Shown here piece after piece: positions 22,706-36,300 of a stretch of 64,000 nt of DNA. Position 1 is the first letter of the stretch, and each line of letters starts with the position of its first letter. The notes under the pieces are model-generated. The model worked only from the letters and a program-made list of their open reading frames with translations, was not told the DNA's origin and ran no database searches. The stretch comes from Acanthosepion lycidas (Eukaryota; Mollusca; Cephalopoda; Sepiida; Sepiidae): NCBI GenBank assembly GCA_963932145.1, contig OZ010611.1, positions 57,235,292 through 57,299,291 on the forward strand. Direction: 5' to 3'. A program made the translations under genes and the position numbers.

Positions 22706-25260
22706 AGTGATTTAGGAGAAAAAATTTTTGGGCACAAAATGGGTGAGCAGTGTCTTATTCTCTTCTGTTTGTGCCTTGTCTTTAGCTTTTTCTTCTATAT
22801 TTAACTTTATGTAGAGGCTAGGCCCCCCTCTAAATCTTGGTTGAAATTATTTTTCATTCTAATTAATAGAAATGGAGTAGCGTGCAATGGTGTCGTCTCA
22901 TACAACAGTGAGTTAGGAGAAAAAATTTGTTTGCACAAAGTGGGTGATCAGTGTCTTATTCTCTTCGGTTTGTGACTTGTCTTTAGCTTTTTCTTCTATA
23001 TTTAACTTTATGTAGAGGCTAGTCCCCTTTCTAAATCTTGTTTGAAATTATTTTTCATTCTAATTCATAGAAATGGAGTAGAGCGCAATGGTGTCGTCTC
23101 ATACAACAGTGAGTTAGGAGAAAAAATTTGTGGGCACAAAATGGGTGATTAGTGTCTTATTCTCTTCTGTTTGTGCCTTGTCTTTAGCTTTTTCTTCTAT
23201 ATTTAACTTTATGTAGAGGCTAGACCCCCCTCTAAATCTTGGTTGAAATTATTTTTCATTCTAATTCATAGAAATGGAGTAGCGTGCAATGGTGTCGTCT
23301 CATACAACAGTGAGTTAGGAGAAAAAATTTGTTGGCACAAAATGGGTGATCAGTGTCTTATTCTCTTCTGTTTGTGCCTTGTCTTTAGCTTTTTCTTCTA
23401 TATTTAACTTTATGTATAGGCTAGGCCTCTTTCTAAATCTTGGTTGAAATTATTTTTCATTCTAATTCATAAAAATGGAGTAGCGTGCAATGGTGTCGTC
23501 TCATACAACAGTGAGTTAGGAGAAAAAATGTGTGGGCACAAAATGGGTGATCAGTGTCTTATTCTCTTCTGTTTGTGCCTTGTCTTTAGCTTTTTCTTCT
23601 ATATTTAACTTTATGTAGAGGCTAGGCCCCCCTATAAATCTTGGTTGAAATTATTTTTCATTCTAATTAATAGAAATGGAGTAGCGGGCAATGGTGTCGT
23701 CTCATACAACAGTGAGTTAGGACAAAAAATATGTTCGCACAAAATGGGTGATCAGTGTCTTATTCTCTTCAGTTTTTGCCTTGTCTTTAGCTTTTTCTTC
23801 TATATTTAACTTTATGTAGAGGCTAGGCCCCTTTCTAAATCTTGGTTGAAATTATTTTTCAGTCTAATTCATAGAAATGTAGTAGCGTGCAATGGTGTCG
23901 TCTCATACAACAGTGAGTTAGGAGAAAAAATTTGTGGGCACAAAATGGGTGATCAGTGTCTTATTCTCTTCTGTTTGTGCCTTGTCTTTAGCTTTTTCTT
24001 ATATATTTATCTTTATGTAGAGGCTAGGCCTCTTTCTAAATCTTGGTTGAAATTATTTTTCATTCTAATTCATAAAAATGGAGTAGCGTGCAATGGTGTC
24101 GTCTCATACAACAGTGAGTTAGGAGAAAAAATGTGTGGGCACAAAATGGGTAATCAATGTCTTATTCTCTTCGGTTTGTGACTTGTCTTTCGCTTTTTCT
24201 TCTATATTTAACTTTATGTAGAGGCAAGGCCCCCCTCTAAATCTTGGTTGAAATTATTTTTCATTCTAATTAATAGAAATGGAGTAGCGGGCAATGGTGT
24301 CGTCTCATACAACAGTGAGTTAGGACAAAAAATATGTTCGCACAAAATGGGTGATCAGTGTCTTATTCTCTTCAGTTTTTGCCTTGTCTTTAGCTTTTTC
24401 TTCTATATTTAACTTTATGTAGAGGCTAGGCCCCTTTCTAAATCTTGGTTGAAATTATTTTTCAGTCTAATTCATAGAAATGGAGTAGCGTGCAATGGTG
24501 TCGTCTCATACAACAGTGAGTTAGGAGAAAAAATTTGTGGGCACAAAATGGGTGATCAGTGTCTTATTCTCTTCTGTTTGTGCCTTGTCTTTAGCTTTTT
24601 CTTCTATATTTAACTTTATGTAGAGGCTAGGCCCCTTTCTAAATCTTGGTTGAAATTATTTTTCATTCTAATTCATAGAAATGGAGTAGCGTGCAATGGT
24701 GTCGTATCATACAACAGTGAGTTAGGAGAAAAAATTTGTGGGCACAAAATGGGTGATTAGTGTCTTATTCTTTTCTGTTTGTGCCTTGTCTTTAGCTTTT
24801 TCTTCTATATTTAACTTTATGTAGAGGCTAGGCCCCTTTCTAAATCTTGGTTGAAATTATTTTTCATTCTAATTCATAAAAATGTAGTAGCGTGCAATGG
24901 TGTCGTCTCATACAACAGTGAGTTAGGAGAAAAAATGTGTGGGCACAAAATGGGTGATCAGTGTCTTATTCTCTTCTGTTTGTGCCTTGTCTTTAGCTTT
25001 TTCTTCTATATTTAACTTTATGTAGAGGCTAGGCCCCCCTCTAAATCTTGGTTGAAATTATTTTTCATTCTAATTAATACAAATGGAGTAGCGGGCAATG
25101 GTGTCGTCTCATACAACAGTGAGTTAGGACAAAAAATATGTTCGCACAAAATGGGTGATCAGTGTCTTATTCTCTTCAGTTTTTGCCTTGTCTTTAGCTT
25201 TTTCTTCTATATTTAACTTTATGTAGAGGCTAGGCCCCTTTCTAAATCTTGGTTGAAATT
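22700..25260 (+). repeat. Early B monomers with 3- and 4-monomer repeats
   Basis: The marker GACAAAAAATATGTTCGCAC with CTTCAGTTTTTGCC occurs at 23,721, 24,324 and 25,128, spaced 603 and 804 bp (3 and 4 monomers), and again at 27,339 after a further 2,211 bp (11 monomers). GGCCTCTTTC with CATAAAAATGG also recurs (about 23,425, 24,028 and 27,043). Confidence 0.85.
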
Positions 25261-27660
25261 ATTTTTCATTCTAATTCATAGAAATGGAGTAGCGTGCAAT
25301 GGTGTCGTCTCATACAAGAGTGAGTTAGGAGAAAAAATTTGTGGGCACAAAATGGGTGATCAATGTCTTATTCTCTTCTGTTTGTGCCTTGTCTTTAGCT
25401 TTTTCTTCAATATTTAACTTTCTGTAGAGGCTAGGCCCCTTTCTAAATCTTGGTTGAAATTATTTTTCATTCTAATGATTAGAAATGGAGTAGCGTGCAA
25501 TGGTGTCGTCTCATACAACAGTGAATTAGGAGAAAAAATTTGTGGGCACAAAATGGGTGATCAGTGTCTTATTCTCTTCTGTTTGTACATTGTCTTTACC
25601 TTTTTCTTCTATATTTAACTTTATGTAGAGGCTAGGCCCCTTTCTAAATCTTGGTTGAAATTATTTTTCATTCTAATGATTAGAAATGGAGTAGCGTGCA
25701 ATGGTGTCGTCTCATACAACAGTGAATTAGGAGAAAAAATTTGTGGGCACAAAATGGGTGATCAGTGTCTTATTCTCTTCTGTTTGTGCCTTGTCTTTAG
25801 CTTTTTCTTCTATATTTAACTTTAAGTAGAGGCTAGGCCCCCCTCTAAATCTTGGTTGAAATTATTTTTCATTCTAATTCATAGAAATGGAGTAGCGTGC
25901 AATGGTGTCGTCTCATACAACAGTGAGTTAGGAGAAAAAATTTGTGGGCACAAAATGGGTGATCAGTGTTTTATTCTCTTCTGTTTGTGCCTTGTCTTTA
26001 GCTTTTTCTTCTATATTTAACTTTATGTAGAGACTAGGCCCCTTTCTAAATCTTGGTTGAAATTATTTTTCATTCTAATTCATAGAAATGGAGTAGCGTG
26101 CAATAGTGTCGTCTCATACAACAGTGAGTAAGAAGAAAAAATTTGTGGGCAGAAAATGGGTGATCAATGTCTTATTCTCTTCTGTTTCTGCCTTGTCTTT
26201 AGCTTTTTCTTCTATATTTAACTTTATGTAGAGGCTAGGCCCCCTTCTAAATCTTCGTTGAAATTATTTTTCATTCTAATTCATAGAAATGGAGTAGCGT
26301 GCAATGGTGTCGTCTCATACAACAGTGAGTTAGGAGAAAAAATTTGTTGGCACAAAATGGGTGATCAGTGACTTATTCTCTTCTGTTTGTGCCTTGTCTT
26401 TAGCTTTTTCTTCTATATTTAACTTTATGTAGAGGGTAGGCCACTTTCTAAATCTTGGTTGAAATTATTTTTCATTCTAATTAATAGAAATGGAGTAGCG
26501 TGCAATGGTGTCGTCTCATACAACAGTGAGGTAGGAGAAAAAATTTGTGGGCACAAAATGGGTGATCAGTGTCTTATTCTCTTCTGTTTGTGCCTTGTCT
26601 TTAGCTTTTTCTTCTATATTAAACATTATGTATAGGCTAGGCCCCCCTCTAAACCTTGGTTGAAATTATTTTTCATTCTAATTAATAGAAATAGAGTAGC
26701 GTACAATGGTGTCGTCTCATACAACAGTGAGTTAGGAGAAAAAATTTTTGGGCACAAAATGGGTGAGCAGTGTCTTATTCTCTTCTGTTTGTGACTTGTC
26801 TTTAGCTTTTTCTTCTATATTTAACTTTATGTAGAGGCTAGGCCCCCCTCTAAATCTCGGTTGAAATTATTTTTCATTCTAATTAATAGAAATGGAGTAG
26901 CGTGCAATGGTGTCGTCTCATACAACAGTGAGTTAAGAGAAAAAATTTGTTGGCACAAAATGGGTGATCAGTGTCTTATTCTCTTCTGTTTGTGCCTTGT
27001 CTTTAGCTTTTTCTTCTATATTTAACTTTATGTAGAGGCTAGGCCTCTTTCTAAATCTTGGTTGAAATTATTTTTCATTCTAATTCATAAAAATGGAGTA
27101 GCGTGCAATGGTGTCGTCTCATACAACAGTGAGTTAGGAGAAAAAATGTGTGGGCACAAAATGGGTGATCAGTGTCTTATTCTCTTCTGTTTGTGCCTTG
27201 TCTTTAGCTTTTTCTTCTATATTTAACTTTATGTAGAGGCTAGGCCCCCCTATAAATCTTGGTTGAAATTATTTTTCATGCTAATTAATAGAAATGGAGT
27301 AGCGGGCAATGGTGTCGTCTCATACAACAGTGAGTTAGGACAAAAAATATGTTCGCACAAAATGGGTGATCAGTGACTTATTCTCTTCAGTTTTTGCCTT
27401 GTCTTTAGCTTTTTCTTCTATATTTAACTTTATGTAGAGGCTAGGCCCCTTTCTAAATCTTGGTTGAAATTATTTTTCATTCTAATTCATAGAAATGGAG
27501 TAGCGTGCAATGGTGTCGTCTCATACAAGAGTGAGTTAGGAGAAAAAATTTGTGGGCACAAAATGGGTGATCAATGTCTTATTCTCTTCTGTTTGTGCCT
27601 TGTCTTTAGCTTTTTCTTCAATATTTAACTTTCTGTAGAGGCTAGGACCCTTTCTAAATC
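25260..27660 (+). repeat. B segment with copies at offsets 2,211 and 3,013 bp
   Basis: CATACAAGAGTGAG at 25,311 and CTTTCTGTAGAGG near 25,418 recur 2,211 bp later (27,522 and about 27,629). AGACTAGG at 26,031, AATAGTGTCG, GAGTAAGAAG, GTGAGGTAGG and ATAGAGTAGCGTACAATGG recur at 29,044 and after (offset 3,013), and in part again near 31,453. Two adjacent monomers (about 25.44-25.84 kb) carry the TTCTAATGATTAGAA variant. Confidence 0.83.
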
Positions 27661-30600
27661 TTGGTTGAAATTATTTTTCATTCTAATTCATAGAAATGGA
27701 GTAGCGTGCAATGGTGTCGTCTCCTACAAAAGTGAGTTAGGAGAAAAAATTAGTGGCTACAAAATGGGTGATCAGTGACTTATTCTCTTCTGTTTGTGCC
27801 TTGTCATTAGCTTTTTCTTCTATATTTAACTTTATGTAGAGGCTAGGCACTCCTCTAAATCTTGGTCGAAATTATTTTTCATTCTAATTCATAGAAATGG
27901 AGTAGAGTGCAATGGTGTCGTCTCATACAACTGTGTGTTAGGAGAAAAAATTTGTGGGCACAAAATGGGTGATCAGTGTCTTATTCTCTTCTGTTTGTGC
28001 CTTGTCTTTAGCTTTTTCTTCTATATTTAACTTTATGTAGATGCTAGGCCCCTTTCTAAATCTTGCTTGAAATTATTTTTCATTCTAATTCATAGGAATG
28101 GAGTAGCGTGCAATGGTGTCATCTCATACAACAGTGAGTTAGGAGAAAAAATTTGTTGGCACAAAATGGGTGATCAGTGTCTTATTCTCTTCTGTTTTAC
28201 CTTGTCTTTACATTTTTCTTCTATATTTAACATTATGTAGATGCTAGGCCCCTTTCTAAATCTTGGTTGAAATTATTTTTCATTCTAATTCATAGAAATG
28301 GAGTAGCGTGCAATGGTGTCGTCTCATAAAACTGTGAGTTAGGAGAAAAAATTTGTCTGCACAAAATGGGTGATCAGTGTCTTATTCTCTTCTGTTTGTA
28401 CCTTGTCTTTACCTTTTTCTTCTATATTTAACTTTATGTAGAGGCTAGGCCCCTTTCTAAATCTTGGTTGAAATTATTTTTCATTCTAATGATTAGAAAT
28501 GGAGTAGCGTGCAATGGTGTCGTCTCATACAACAGTGAATTAGGAGAAAAAATTTGGGGGCACAAAATGGGTGATCAGTGTCTTATTCTCTTCTGTTTGT
28601 GCCTTGTCTTTAGCTTTTTCTTCTATATTTAACTTTAAGTAGAGGCTAGGCCCCCCTCTAAATCTTGGTTGAAATTATTTTTCATTCTAATTCATAGAAA
28701 TGGAGTAGCGTGCAATGGTGTCGTCTCATACAACAGTGAGTTGGAGAAAAAATTTGTGGGCACAAAATGGGTGATCAGTGTCTTATTCTCATCTGTTTGT
28801 GCCTTGTCTTTATCTTTTTCTTTCTATATTTAACTTTATGTAGAGTCTAGGCCCTTTCTAAATCTTGTTTGAAATTATTTTTCATTCTAATTCATAGAAA
28901 TGGAGTAGCGTGCAGTGGTGTCGTCTCATACAACAGTGAGTTAGGAGAAAAAATTTGTGGGCACAAAATGGGTGATCAGTGTCTTATTCTCTTCTGTTTG
29001 TGCCTTGTCTTTAGCTTTTTCTTCTATATTTAACTTTATGTAGAGACTAGGCCCCTTTCTAAATCTTGGTTGAAATTATTTTTCATTCTAATTCATAGAA
29101 ATGGAGTAGCGTGCAATAGTGTCGTCTCATACAACCGTGAGTAAGAAGAAAAAATTTGTGGGCAGAAAATGGGTGATCAGTGTCTTATTCTCTTCTGTTT
29201 CTGCCTTGTCTTTAGCTTTTTCTTCTATATTTAACTTTATGTAGAGGCTAGGCCCCCTTCTAAATCTTCGTTGAAATTATTTTTCATTCTAATTCATAGA
29301 AATGGAGTAGTGTGCAATGGTGTTGTCTCATACAACAGTGAGTTAGGAGAAAAAATTTGTGTGCACAAAATGGGTGATCAGTGTCTTATTCTCTTCTGTT
29401 TGTGCCTTGTCTTTAGCTTTTTCTTCTATATTTAACATTATGTAGAGGCTAGGCCCCTTTCTAAATCTTGGTTGAAATTATTTTTCATTCTAATTAATAG
29501 AAATGGAGTAGCGTGCAATGGTGTCGTCTCATACAACAGTGAGGTAGGAAAAAAAATTTGTGGGCACAAAATGGGTGATCAGTGTCTTATTCTCTTCTGT
29601 TTGTGCCTTGTCTTTAGCTTTTTCTTCTATATTTAACATTATGTATAGGCTAGGCCCCCCTCTAAATCTTGGTTGAAATTATTTTTCATTCTAATTAATA
29701 GAAATAGAGTAGCGTACAATGGTGTCGTCTCATACAACAGTGAGTTAGGAGAAAAAATTTGTTGGCACATAATGGGTGATCAGTGTTTATTCTCTTCTGT
29801 TTGTGCCTTGTCTTTAGCTTTTTCTTCTATATTTAACTTTATGTAGAGGCTAGGCCCCTTTCTAAATCTTGGTTGAAATTATTTTTCATTCTAATTCATA
29901 GAAATGGAGTAGCGTGCAATGGTGTCGTCTCATACAACTGTGAGTTAGGAGAAAAAATTTGTGTGCACAAAATGGGTGATCAGTGTCTTATTCTCTTCTG
30001 TTTGTACCTTGTCTTTACCTTTTTCTTCTATATTTAACATTATGTAGATGCTAGGCCCCTTTCTAAATCTTGGTTGAAATTATTTTTCATTCTAATTCAT
30101 AGGAATGGAGTAGCGTGCAATGGTGTCGTCTCATACAACAGTGAGTTAGGAGAAAAAATTTGTGGGCACAAAATGGGTTATCAGTGTCTTATTCTCTTCT
30201 TTTTTACCTTGTCTTTACGTTTTTCTTCTATATTTAACATTATGTAGATGCTAGGCCCCTTTCTAAATCTTGGTTGAAATTATTTTTCATTCTAATTCAT
30301 AGAAATGGAGTAGCGTGCAATGGTGTCGTCTCATAAAACTGTGAGTTAGGAGAAAAAATTTGTCTGCACAAAATGGGTGATCAGTGTCTTATTCTCTTCT
30401 GTTTGTACCTTGTCTTTACCTTTTTCTTCTATATTTAACTTTATGTAGAGGCTAGGCCCCTTTCTAAATCTTGGTTGAAATTATTTTTCATTCTAATGCA
30501 TAGAAATGGAGTAGCGTGCAATGGTGTCATCTCATACAACAGTGAGTTAGGAGAAAAAATTTGTGGGCACAAAATGGGTGATCAGTGTCTTATTCTCTTC

Positions 30601-32290
30601 TGTTTGTGCCTTGTGTTTAGCTTTTTCTTCTATATTTAACTTTATGTAGAGGCTAGGCCCCTTTCTAAATCTTGGTTGAAATTATTTTTCATTCTAATGA
30701 TTAGAAATGGAGTAGCGTGCAATGGTGTCGTCTCATACAACAGTGAATTAGGAGAAAAAATTTGTGGGCACAAAATGGATGATCAGTGTCTTATTCTCTT
30801 CTGTTTGTGCCTTGTCTTTAGCTTTTTCTTCTATATTTAACTTTAAGTAGAGGCTAGGCCCCCCTCTAAATCTTGGTTGAAATTATTTTTCATTCTAATT
30901 CATAGAAATGGAGTAGCGTGCAATGGTGTCGTCTCATACAACAGTGAGTTAGGAGAAAAAATTTGTGGGCACAAAATGGGTGATCAGTGTCTTATTCTCT
31001 TCTGTTTGTGCCTTGTCTTTAGCTTTTTCTTCTATATTTAACTTTAAGTAGAGGCTAGGCCCCCCTCTAAATCTTGGTTGAAATTATTTTTCATTCTAAT
31101 TCATAGAAATGGAGTAGCGTGCAATGGTGTCGTCTCATACAACAGTGAGTTGGAGAAAAAATTTGTGGGCACAAAATGGGTGATCAGTGTCTTATTCTCA
31201 TCTGTTTGTGCCTTGTCTTTAGCTTTTTCTTTCTATATTTAACTTTATGTAGAGGCTAGGCCCTTTCTAAATCTTGTTTGAAATTATTTTTCATTCTAAT
31301 TCATAGAAATGGAGTAGCGTGCAGTGGTGTCGTCTCATACAACAGTGAGTTAGGAGAAAAAATTTGTGGGCACAAAATGGGTGATCAGTGTCTTATTCTC
31401 TTCTGTTTGTGCCTTGTCTTTAGCTTTTTCTTCTATATTTAACTTTATGTAGAGACTAGGCCCCTTTCTAAATCTTGGTTGAAATTATTTTTCATTCTAA
31501 TTCATAGAAATGGAGTAGCGTGCAATAGTGTCGTCTCATACAACAGTGAGTAAGAAGAAAAAATTTGTGGGCAGAAAATGTGTGATCAGTGTCTTATTCT
31601 CTTCTGTTTGTGCCTTGTCTTTAGCTTTTTCTTCTATATTTAACTTTATGTAGAGGCTAGGCCCCCTTCTAAATCTTCGTTGAAATTATTTTTCATTCTA
31701 ATTCATAGAAATGGAGTAGCGTGCAATGGTGTCGTCTCATACAACAGCGAGTTAGGAGAAAAAATTTGTTGGCACAAAATGGGTGATCAGTGTCTTATTC
31801 TCTTCTGTTTGTGCCTTGTCTTTAGCTTTTTCTTCTATATTTAACTTTATGTAGAGGCTAGGCCCCTTTCTAAATCTTGGTTGAAATTATTTTTCATTCT
31901 AATTAATAGAAATGGAGTAGCGTGCAATGGTGTCGTCTCATACAACAGTGAGTTAGGAGAAAAAATTTGTGGGCACAAAATGGGTGATCAGTGTCTTATT
32001 CTCTTCTGTTTGTGCCTTGTCTTTAGCTTTTTCTTCTATATTTAACATTATGTATAGGCTAGGCCCCCCTCTAAATCTTGGTTGAAATTATTTTTCATTC
32101 TAATTAATAGAAATAGAGTAGCGTACAAGGGTGTCGTCTCATACAACAGTGAGTTAGGAGAAAAAATTTGTTGGCACATAATGGGTGATCAGTGTTTATT
32201 CTCTTCTGTTTGTGCCTTGTCTTTAGCTTTTTCTTCTACATTTAACTTTATGTAGAGGCTAGGCCCCTTTCTAAATCTTGGTTGAAATTA
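27660..32290 (+). repeat. Ten- to twelve-monomer HOR growing by single monomers
   Basis: Paired markers move apart through this block. CATAGGAATGG at 28,091/30,098 and TGTCTGCAC at 28,354/30,361 are offset 2,007 bp. TGATTAGAA at 28,490/30,698 is offset 2,208. TTGGAGAAAA at 28,741/31,150, TGCAGTGG at 28,911/31,320 and GTACAA near 29,713/32,122 are offset 2,409. Copy 2 has therefore gained two single monomers: one near 30.43-30.63 kb, and one within 30.84-31.24 kb, where AAGTAGAGGCTAGG appears twice, one monomer apart. Confidence 0.88.
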
Positions 32291-35090
32291 TTTTTCATTC
32301 CAATTCATAGAAATGGAGTAGCGTGCAATGGTATCGTCTCATACAACAGTGAGTTAGGAGAAAAAATTTGTGGGCACAAAATGGGTGATCAGTGTCTTAT
32401 TCTCTTCTGTTTGTGCCTTGTCTTTAGCTTTTTCTTTCTATATTTAACTTTATGTAGAGGCTAGGCCCCCCTCTAAATCTTGGTTGAAATTATTTTTCAT
32501 TCTAATTCATAGAAATGGAGTAGCGTGCAATGGTGTCGTCTCATACAACAGTGAGTTAGGAGAAAAAATTTGTGGGCACAAAATGGGTGATCAGTGTCTT
32601 ATTCTCTTCTGTTTGTGCCTTGTCTTTAGCTTTTTCTTCTATATTTAACTTTATGTAGAGACTAGGCCCCTTTCTAAATCTTGGTTGAAATTATTTTTCA
32701 TTCTAATTCATAGAAATGGAGTAGCGTGCAATGGTGTCGTCTCATACAACAGTGAGTTAGGAGAAAAAATTTCTGGGCACAAAATGGGTGATCAGTGTCT
32801 TATTCTCTTCTGTTTGTGCCTTGTCTTTAGCTTTTTCTTCTATATTTAACTTTATGTAGAGGCTAGGCCCCCTTCTAAATCTTCGTTGAAATTATTTTTC
32901 ATTCTAATTCATAGAAATGGAGTAGCGTGCAATGGTGTCGTCTCATACAACTGTGAGTTAGGAGAAAAAATTTGTTGGCACAAAATGGGTGATCAGTGTC
33001 TTATTCTCTTCTGTTTGTGCCTTGTCTTTAGCTTTTTCTTCTATATTTAACTTTATGTAGAGGCTAGGCCCCTTTCTAAATCTTGGTTGAAATTATTTTT
33101 CATTCTAATTAATAGAAATGGAGTAGCGTGCAATGGTGTCGTCTCATACAACAGTGAGTTAGGAGAAAAAATTTGTTGGCACAAAATGTGTGATCAGTGT
33201 CTTATTCTCTTCGGTTTGTGACTTGTCTTTAGCTTTTTCTTCTATATTTAACTTTATGTAGAGGCTAGTCCCCTTTCTAAATCTTGGTTGAAATTATTTT
33301 TCATTCTAATTCATAGAAATGGAGTAGCGCGCAATGGTTTCGTCTCATACAACAGTGAGTTAGGAGAAAAAATTTGTGGGCACAAAATGGGTGATTAGTG
33401 TCTTATTCTCTTCTGTTTGTGCCTTGTCTTTAGCTTTTTCTTCTATATTTAACTTTATGTAGAGGCTAGGCCCCCCTCTAAATCTTGGTTGAAATTATTT
33501 TTCATTCTAATTCATAGAAATGGAGTAGCGTGCAATGGTGTCGTCTCATACAACAGTGAGTTAGGAGAAAAAATTTGTTGGCACAAAATGGGTGATCAGT
33601 GTCTTATTCTCTTCTGTTTGTGCCTTGTGTTTAGCTTTTTTTCTATATTTAACTTTATGTAGAGGCTAGGCCCCTTTCTAAATCTTGGTTGAAATTATTT
33701 TTCATTCTAATTCATAGAAATGGAGTAGCGTGCAATGGTATCGTCTCATACAACAGTGAGTTAGGAGAAAAAATTTCTGGGCACAAAATGGGTGATCAGT
33801 GTCTTATTCTCTTCTGTTTGTGCCTTGTCTTTAGCTTTTTCTTTCTATATTTAACTTTATGTAGAGGCTAGGCCCCCCTCTAAATCTTTGTTGAAATTAT
33901 TTTTCATTCTAATTCATAGAAATGGAGTAGCGTGCAATGGTGTCGTCTCATACAACTGTGAGTTAGGAGAAAAAATTTGTGGGCACAAAATGGGTGATCA
34001 GTGTCTTATTCTCTTCTGTTTGTGCCTTGTCTTTAGCTTTTTCTTCTATATTTAACTTTATGTAGAGACTAGGCCCCTTTCTAAATCTTGGTTGAAATTA
34101 TTTTTCATTCTAATTCATAGAAATGGAGTAGCGTGCAATGGTGTCGTCTCATACAACAGTGAGTTAGGAGAAAAAATTTGTGGGCACAAAATGGGTGATC
34201 AGTGTCTTATTCTCTTCTGTTTGTGCCTTGTCTTTAGCTTTTTCTTCTATATTTAACTTTATGTAGAGGCTAGGCCCCCTTCTAAATCTTCGTTGAAATT
34301 ATTTTTCATTCTAATTCATAGAAATGGAGTAGCGTGCAATGGTGTCGTCTCATACAACTGTGAGTTAGGAGAAAAAATTTGTTGGCACAAAATGGGTGAT
34401 CAGTGTCTTATTCTCTTCTGTTTGTGCCTTGTCTTTAGCTTTTTCTTCTATATTTAACTTTATGTAGAGGCTAGGCCCCTTTCTAAATCTTGGTTGAAAT
34501 TATTTTTCATTCTAATTAATAGAAATGGAGTAGCGTGCAATGGTGTCGTCTCATACAACAGTGAGTTAGGAGAAAAAATTTGTTGGCACAAAATGTGTGA
34601 TCAGTGTCTTATTCTCTTCGGTTTGTGACTTGTCTTTAGCTTTTTCTTCTATATTTAACTTTATGTAGAGGCTAGTCCCCTTTCTAAATCTTGGTTGAAA
34701 TTATTTTTCATTCTAATTCATAGGAATGGAGTAGCGCGCAATGGTTTCGTCTCATACAACAGTGAGTTAGGAGAAAAAATTTGTGGGCACAAAATGGGTG
34801 ATTAGTGTCTTATTCTCTTCTGTTTGTGCCTTGTCTTTAGCTTTTTCTTCTATATTTAACTTTATGTAGAGGCTAGGCCCCCCTCTAAATCTTGGTTGAA
34901 ATTATTTTTCATTCTAATTCATAGAAATGGAGTAGCGTGCAATGGTGTCGTCTCATACAACAGTGAGTTAGGAGAAAAAATTTGTTGGCACAAAATGGGT
35001 GATCAGTGTCTTATTCTCTTCTGTTTGTGCCTTGTCTTTAGCTTTTTCTTTCTATATTTAACTTTATGTAGAGGCTAGGCCCCCCCTCTT
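32230..35090 (+). repeat. Seven-monomer HOR, offset 1,407 bp, two copies
   Basis: GGTATCGTC near 32,330 and 33,737, CTTCGGTTTGTGACTTG near 33,209 and 34,616, GGCTAGTCCCC, AGCGCGCAATGGTTTCG and GTGATTAGTG all recur 1,407 bp apart (7 x 201). Copy 2 differs by small changes such as CATAGGAATGG at 34,719 and TTTTTTCTATA against TTTTTCTTTCTATA. Confidence 0.88.
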
Positions 35091-36300
35091 AATCTTGGTT
35101 GAAATTATTTTTCATTCTAATTCATAGAAATGGAGTAGCGTGCAATGGTGTCGTCTCATACAACAGTGAGTTAGGAGAAAAAATTTGTGGGCACAAAATG
35201 GGTGATCAGTGTCTTATTCTCTTCTGTTTGTACCTTGTCTTTAGCTTTTTCTTCTATATTTAACTTTATGTAGAGACTAGGCCCCTTTCTAAATCTTGGT
35301 TGAAATTATTTTTCATTCTAATTCATAGAAATGGAGTAGCGTGCAATGGTGTCGTCTCATACAACAGTGAGTTAGGAGAAAAAATTTGTGGGCACAAAAT
35401 GGGTGATCAGTGTTTATTCTCTTCTGTTTGTGCCTTGTCTTTAGCTTTTTCTTCTATATTTAACTTTATGTAGAGGCTAGGCCACTTTCTAAATCTCGGT
35501 TGAAATCATTTTTCATTCTAATTCATAGAAATGGTGTAGCGTGCAATGGTGTCGTCTTATACAACAGTGAGTTAGGAGAAAAAATTTGTGGGCACAAAAT
35601 GGGTGATCAGTGTCTTATTCTCTTCTGTTTGTGCCTTGTCTTTAGCTTTTTCTTCTATATTTAACATTATGTAGAGGCTAGGCCCCCCTCTAAATCATGG
35701 TTGAAATTATTTTTCATTCTAATGCATAGAAATGGAGTAGCGTGCCATGGTCCCATCTCATACAACAGTGAGTTAGGAGAAAAAATTTGTGTGCACAAAA
35801 TGGGTGATCAGTGTCTTATTCTCTTCTGTTTGTGCCTTGTCTTTAGCTTTTTCTTCTATATTTAACTTTATGTAGAGGCTAGGCCCCTTTCTAAATCTTG
35901 GTTGAAATTATTTTTCATTCTAATTCATAGAAATGGAGTAGCGTGCAATGGTGTCGTCTCATACAACAGTGAGTTAGGAGAAAAAATTTGTGGGCACAAA
36001 ATGCGTGAGAAGTGACTTAGTCTCTTCTGTTTGTGCCTTGTCTTTAGCTTTTTCTTCTATATTTAACTTTATGCAGAGGCTAGGCCCCCTCTAAATCTTG
36101 GTTGAAATTATTTTTCATTCTAATTAATAGAAATGGAGTAGCGTGCAATGGTGTCGTCTCATACAACAGTGAGTTAGGAGAAAAAATTTGTTCGCACAAA
36201 ATGGGTGATCTGTGTCTTATTCTCTTCTGTTTGTGCCCTGTCTTTAGCTTTTTCTTCTATATTTAACTTTATGTAGAGGCTAGGCCCCTTTATAAATCTT
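35090..36300 (+). repeat. B monomers without a clear tandem HOR
   Basis: About six monomers in register with mixed variant states, including GTGCCATGGTCCCATC near 35,741, GCGTGAGAAGTGACTTAG near 36,003 and GTGATCTGTG with GCCCTGTC near 36,206. Some of these reappear at 38.5-38.9 kb and 44.8 kb. No non-satellite content is seen. Confidence 0.72.
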
